Origin: Sulfurimonas sp. UBA6792
GTDB taxonomy: Bacteria; Campylobacterota; Campylobacteria; Campylobacterales; Sulfurimonadaceae
Assembly: GCA_002452425.1 (NCBI GenBank)
Contig: DKFQ01000127.1
Span: forward strand, 1 to 16,711
Reading direction: 5' to 3'
Length of the DNA: 16,711 nucleotides
Shown: positions 14,303 to 16,711 of the stretch, piece by piece
How the letters are laid out: the number at the start of each line of letters is the position of its first letter
Numbering within the stretch: position 1 is the stretch's first letter
Position numbers and translations under genes: made by a program
The notes under the pieces: model-generated
What the model saw: only the letters and a program-made list of their open reading frames with translations
The model's database searches: none
What the model was told of the DNA's origin: nothing

Positions 14303-14323
14303 TTAGCTTTTTGGTCTAAAAGC
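14303..14323 (-). terminator. Weak possible terminator at the end of mog
   Basis: On the minus strand GCTTTT pairs with AAAAGC (14318-14323 with 14306-14311) around a 6-base loop, overlapping the last mog codons, and is followed by AAATTTTAC. The T-run is short, so termination here is uncertain. Confidence 0.22.
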
Positions 14324-14833
14324 CTTAATCACCTCTTCATTTGTCTCTATATATGGTCCTTCTATAAGGTCTATGCAGTATGGGACGGCAGGGAAAACTG
14401 CGTCTAAACACTCTCTTATGGACTTTGGTTTTCCAGGGAGGTTTATGATAAGGCTTTTGCCTCTAATGCCAGCCGTCTGGCGTGATAGTATAGCCGTTGG
14501 AACATACTTTAGGCTTACCTGACGCATCAACTCGCCAAATCCTGGCATCATTTTTTGACATACATTCTCTGTAGCTTCTGGGGTAACATCACGGAGTGCG
14601 GGTCCTGTTCCGCCTGTGGTTACCACCAAACAACAACCCTCTTTATCGCAAAGCTCTATCATTGTAACTTCTAAGATATCCTGCTCGTCTGGGATACATC
14701 TGTAAACTATCTCAAACTCGCTCTTTAGATAGTCTCTCATCGTATTTTGGATGGCAACTCCCGATATATCTTCATAGATTCCTTTGCTTGCTCTGTCACT
14801 TGCGGTTATTACGCCTATTTTTATTTGGCTCAT
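14303..14833 (-). CDS. mog: Molybdopterin adenylyltransferase
   Basis: Adenylylates molybdopterin with ATP before molybdate insertion in molybdenum cofactor synthesis. At 176 residues it has the MoCF-biosynthesis fold signatures: TTGGTGPA (72-79), MPGFGE (96-101) and INLPGKPKSIRE (from 130). D49 and D82 (RDVTPEAT) fall at the same numbers as the essential aspartates of E. coli MogA. The longer TTGGTGPALRDVTPEAT and PGFGE phrases favour Mog over MoaB, though the two are close. The ATG has AGGAG 7 bases upstream. It lies 9 bases after bioV, likely as the last gene of that operon. Confidence 0.92.
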   Translation of the reverse strand: MSQIKIGVITASDRASKGIYEDISGVAIQNTMRDYLKSEFEIVYRCIPDEQDILEVTMIELCDKEGCCLVVTTGGTGPALRDVTPEATENVCQKMMPGFGELMRQVSLKYVPTAILSRQTAGIRGKSLIINLPGKPKSIRECLDAVFPAVPYCIDLIEGPYIETNEEVIKAFRPKS

Positions 14834-14842
14834 ATGTTTCTC

Positions 14843-15364
14843 CTAATTTATTTGTAAAAAATGGTTTGCATTTTTGATGTATGTCACAGTTGCAACCTCT
14901 AAAAAAAACTCTCTTGCGCCCTCAACATCTATGATGGTGTCTTTCCCACCGAGGTAAACTTCTATCTTCACACCTTTTTTGGCAAGATTTTTTAGCTCAT
15001 CCATGTCCCACTGAAAATATAGCAGCTCTTCTAACTCTTCTACACTACCATTTTCTTGCTCTACGCTCTTTTTTGGGTATGGCAAAAAGCATGATTTTAA
15101 AAACTCATTTAGGTATAAATCTCTATCTTTTCTATATCCCAAAAGTTGGATTTTTTTAAACTTCTCCTCTTTTGTCTGAAAAAAGGCGGGAGAGAAGAGT
15201 TGGAGGGTATCTACTCTTTTTTGAAGTGCCAACTGCTCTTTTACATACCTAAAAGCCTTGATAGCACCGTAACTAAACCCGCAAACTGTGTAGTCGGAAT
15301 GGTTTGTGTACGCATCAAAAAAGTGTTGTTCGTTTTTGAGAGAAAAACCGCTATAAAACCGCAT
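14843..15364 (-). CDS. bioV: BioV-type pimeloyl-ACP methyl ester esterase
   Basis: A 173-residue alpha/beta hydrolase of the small BioV type described in Helicobacter. It cleaves the methyl ester of pimeloyl-ACP to end the chain-building stage of biotin synthesis. The opening MRFYSGFSLKNE, the nucleophile motif GFSYG with S31, D142 (LGGKDTIID) and H168 (NANHFLQIN) give a full catalytic triad in order. The length matches BioV and is far shorter than BioH (about 256). It overlaps the FtsH-like gene by 14 bases, with AGAGG inside that gene's last codons serving as its ribosome site. No other biotin genes are in the window. Assignment as BioV rests on size, motifs and phylum. Confidence 0.8.
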   Translation of the reverse strand: MRFYSGFSLKNEQHFFDAYTNHSDYTVCGFSYGAIKAFRYVKEQLALQKRVDTLQLFSPAFFQTKEEKFKKIQLLGYRKDRDLYLNEFLKSCFLPYPKKSVEQENGSVEELEELLYFQWDMDELKNLAKKGVKIEVYLGGKDTIIDVEGAREFFLEVATVTYIKNANHFLQIN

Positions 15365-16711
15365 CTAGCCTCTTTTTTACATCTGCTTTCGTGATGCTCT
15401 CTCTTTCGTTTAAAACACGCTCCACATCGCTCATGACGCTTTGCAGAGACTCTAAGAGTTCTCTTGTCTGCGTGTAGAGTTTTTGCATCAAAATCTCTTT
15501 TTCGTTTTGGCTTGCCATAAGTGAAGAACCCATGCCATACTCGCTAATCATCTTCTCGACTATCTCTTTTGCCTCATCCAAATCGCCTTTGGCACTGCTT
15601 GCGTGTTCATGGTACCTGATGGCACATGCGACGACACCTGCTAAGAGCATTTTTACTCTTGATTCTAGTTCATGTTGCAAAAGAGGCTCATCTGTTGCGG
15701 GGGTAAGTTTTTCATTTGAGAGAAGCAGTTTTTCAAAAGGAAGGTCAAAATATGTCGCACAGATAACCTTTGCGGCTTGGTAGGTGACACGATACTCTTT
15801 TTGTTTTGGGCTGAGAATCTGGAGCTTCTTTTTGCCAAACATAACCTTGTCTTTGACCTGATGAAAATGCTCGATAGTCACTTGAAAGTCATGTTGTCTG
15901 ATGGCAAGAAGCGACGCCTCGTTTACAAGAGCCGCCAAAGATGCGCCGTTAAATCCGACTGTCATGTTTGCGATGGCACTCACATCAACTTCATGAGGCA
16001 CTTTTTCCAAATATTTTGACAAAATCAAAGCTCTCTCTTTGTTCGTCGGAAGCTCTACAAAGATGCGTCTATCAAACCTTCCTGCACGCAAAAGTGCGGA
16101 GTCTAGGACATCTATCTTGTTGGTAGCAGCTACGACTATCACTCCGCTTGCGTTTTCAAAACCGTCCATCTCGGTGAGAAGCTGGTTGAGTGTCGCTTCT
16201 CGCTCATCGTTTCTCTGCCCGTCTCTCTTTTTGCCCACCGCATCTATCTCGTCGATAAAAATGATGGCAGGGGCATTGTTTTTTGCGGCAACAAAGAGTT
16301 CATGCACTCTTTTTGCTCCCATTCCAACATAAATCTGCACAAAAGAGGCACCGCTTTGATAGTAAAACGGCACGCCTGCGGCATTTGCAACCGCTTTTGC
16401 TATCATCGTTTTACCAACTCCCGGAGGACCTACCAAAAGCACACCTCTTGGCATCCTTGCGCCAAAACTCTTGTAGCGTTTTGGTTTTTTCATAAAGTCG
16501 ATTATCTCTTCAAGTTCGCTTTTTACATCGCTGATACCGCCGATGTCCTCAAATGTCACATCACTTTTGATAGACTCTATGGGACCTGATTGCTCTGAGG
16601 CATAGTGCCCTCTTGTCTCTTTTGCTTCTTGCGTTTTAAAAATGCTGTTTTTTTGAAACCACCTGTAAAAAAGTGCTCCAAAACCCAAAAAAAGAACCAA
16701 AAAGAGAAGAT
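15351..16711 (-). CDS. FtsH-like AAA ATPase lacking the zinc-protease motif, 5' end cut by window edge
   Basis: The frame is open to the window edge; the in-frame TTG at 16700 lies inside a hydrophobic segment (LLFLVLFLGFGALFYRWF), so the true start is outside. Counting from that TTG: a membrane helix ends near 16, Walker A GPPGVGKT is 91-98, the pore-loop region FVQIYVGMGA is about 120-129, Walker B with DEID is 150-153, and the second region of homology ends in LLRAGRFDRR (to about 212). All agree with FtsH. The M41 protease part is present but altered: the zinc site HEAGH is YQAAK (307-311), so zinc binding and proteolysis should be lost. The downstream acidic ligand region GDLDEA (372-377) remains. 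It is likely an ATP-driven chaperone or unfoldase at the membrane. Helicobacter also has a second, FtsH-like gene. Confidence 0.9.
   Translation of the reverse strand, partial: LLFLVLFLGFGALFYRWFQKNSIFKTQEAKETRGHYASEQSGPIESIKSDVTFEDIGGISDVKSELEEIIDFMKKPKRYKSFGARMPRGVLLVGPPGVGKTMIAKAVANAAGVPFYYQSGASFVQIYVGMGAKRVHELFVAAKNNAPAIIFIDEIDAVGKKRDGQRNDEREATLNQLLTEMDGFENASGVIVVAATNKIDVLDSALLRAGRFDRRIFVELPTNKERALILSKYLEKVPHEVDVSAIANMTVGFNGASLAALVNEASLLAIRQHDFQVTIEHFHQVKDKVMFGKKKLQILSPKQKEYRVTYQAAKVICATYFDLPFEKLLLSNEKLTPATDEPLLQHELESRVKMLLAGVVACAIRYHEHASSAKGDLDEAKEIVEKMISEYGMGSSLMASQNEKEILMQKLYTQTRELLESLQSVMSDVERVLNERESITKADVKKRLDAVL

Overview
The window looks like chromosomal DNA of a Campylobacterota bacterium, most likely Sulfurimonas or a close relative. 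This rests on gene content and is inference: a BioV-type pimeloyl-ACP methyl ester esterase, a small ThiL, an FtsH relative with a dead protease site next to bioV, a succinate dehydrogenase/fumarate reductase of the A-B-E type, many chemosensory and c-di-GMP proteins, and AT-rich spacers. No tRNA, rRNA, CRISPR array or insertion sequence was found.

Region 1 (1-7677, minus strand) is one tightly packed run read right to left: thiL, truD, psd, a 925-residue hybrid histidine kinase, a CheY-like receiver, a CheC-like phosphatase and a PAS-PAS-GGDEF protein cut off by the left edge. Most gaps are under 20 bases and some genes overlap. The last four genes form a plausible signalling module: dCache sensor, phosphorelay, receiver, receiver phosphatase and c-di-GMP output. 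The first three are housekeeping genes for thiamine, tRNA pseudouridine and phosphatidylethanolamine.

Region 2 (7678-12727, plus strand) begins at a divergent promoter region. It holds a two-helix membrane protein with a degenerate GGDEF domain, then the three-gene operon sdhA-sdhB-sdhE. SdhA has no export signal, so the complex should face the cytoplasm. SdhB carries a fourth cysteine in its third cluster motif, and SdhE has two CCG domains in place of transmembrane haem b subunits.

Region 3 (12728-14302) is a small accessory patch. A 138-residue putative secreted protein lies between two inverted 35-bp copies (34/35 identical) of a REP-like palindrome. A DUF4160-DUF2442 gene pair and an apparently frameshifted Phd/YefM antitoxin without a toxin follow.

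Region 4 (14303-16711, minus strand) reads FtsH-like AAA ATPase (cut by the right edge), bioV and mog as an overlapping or closely spaced set. The AAA protein keeps its ATPase motifs, but the zinc-protease motif HExxH is replaced by YQAAK.

Nothing here is clearly a new system. The best leads are the palindrome-bounded gene, the proteolytically dead FtsH relative, the modified SdhB cluster motif, the degenerate GGDEF protein and the kinase/CheY/CheC/GGDEF cluster.
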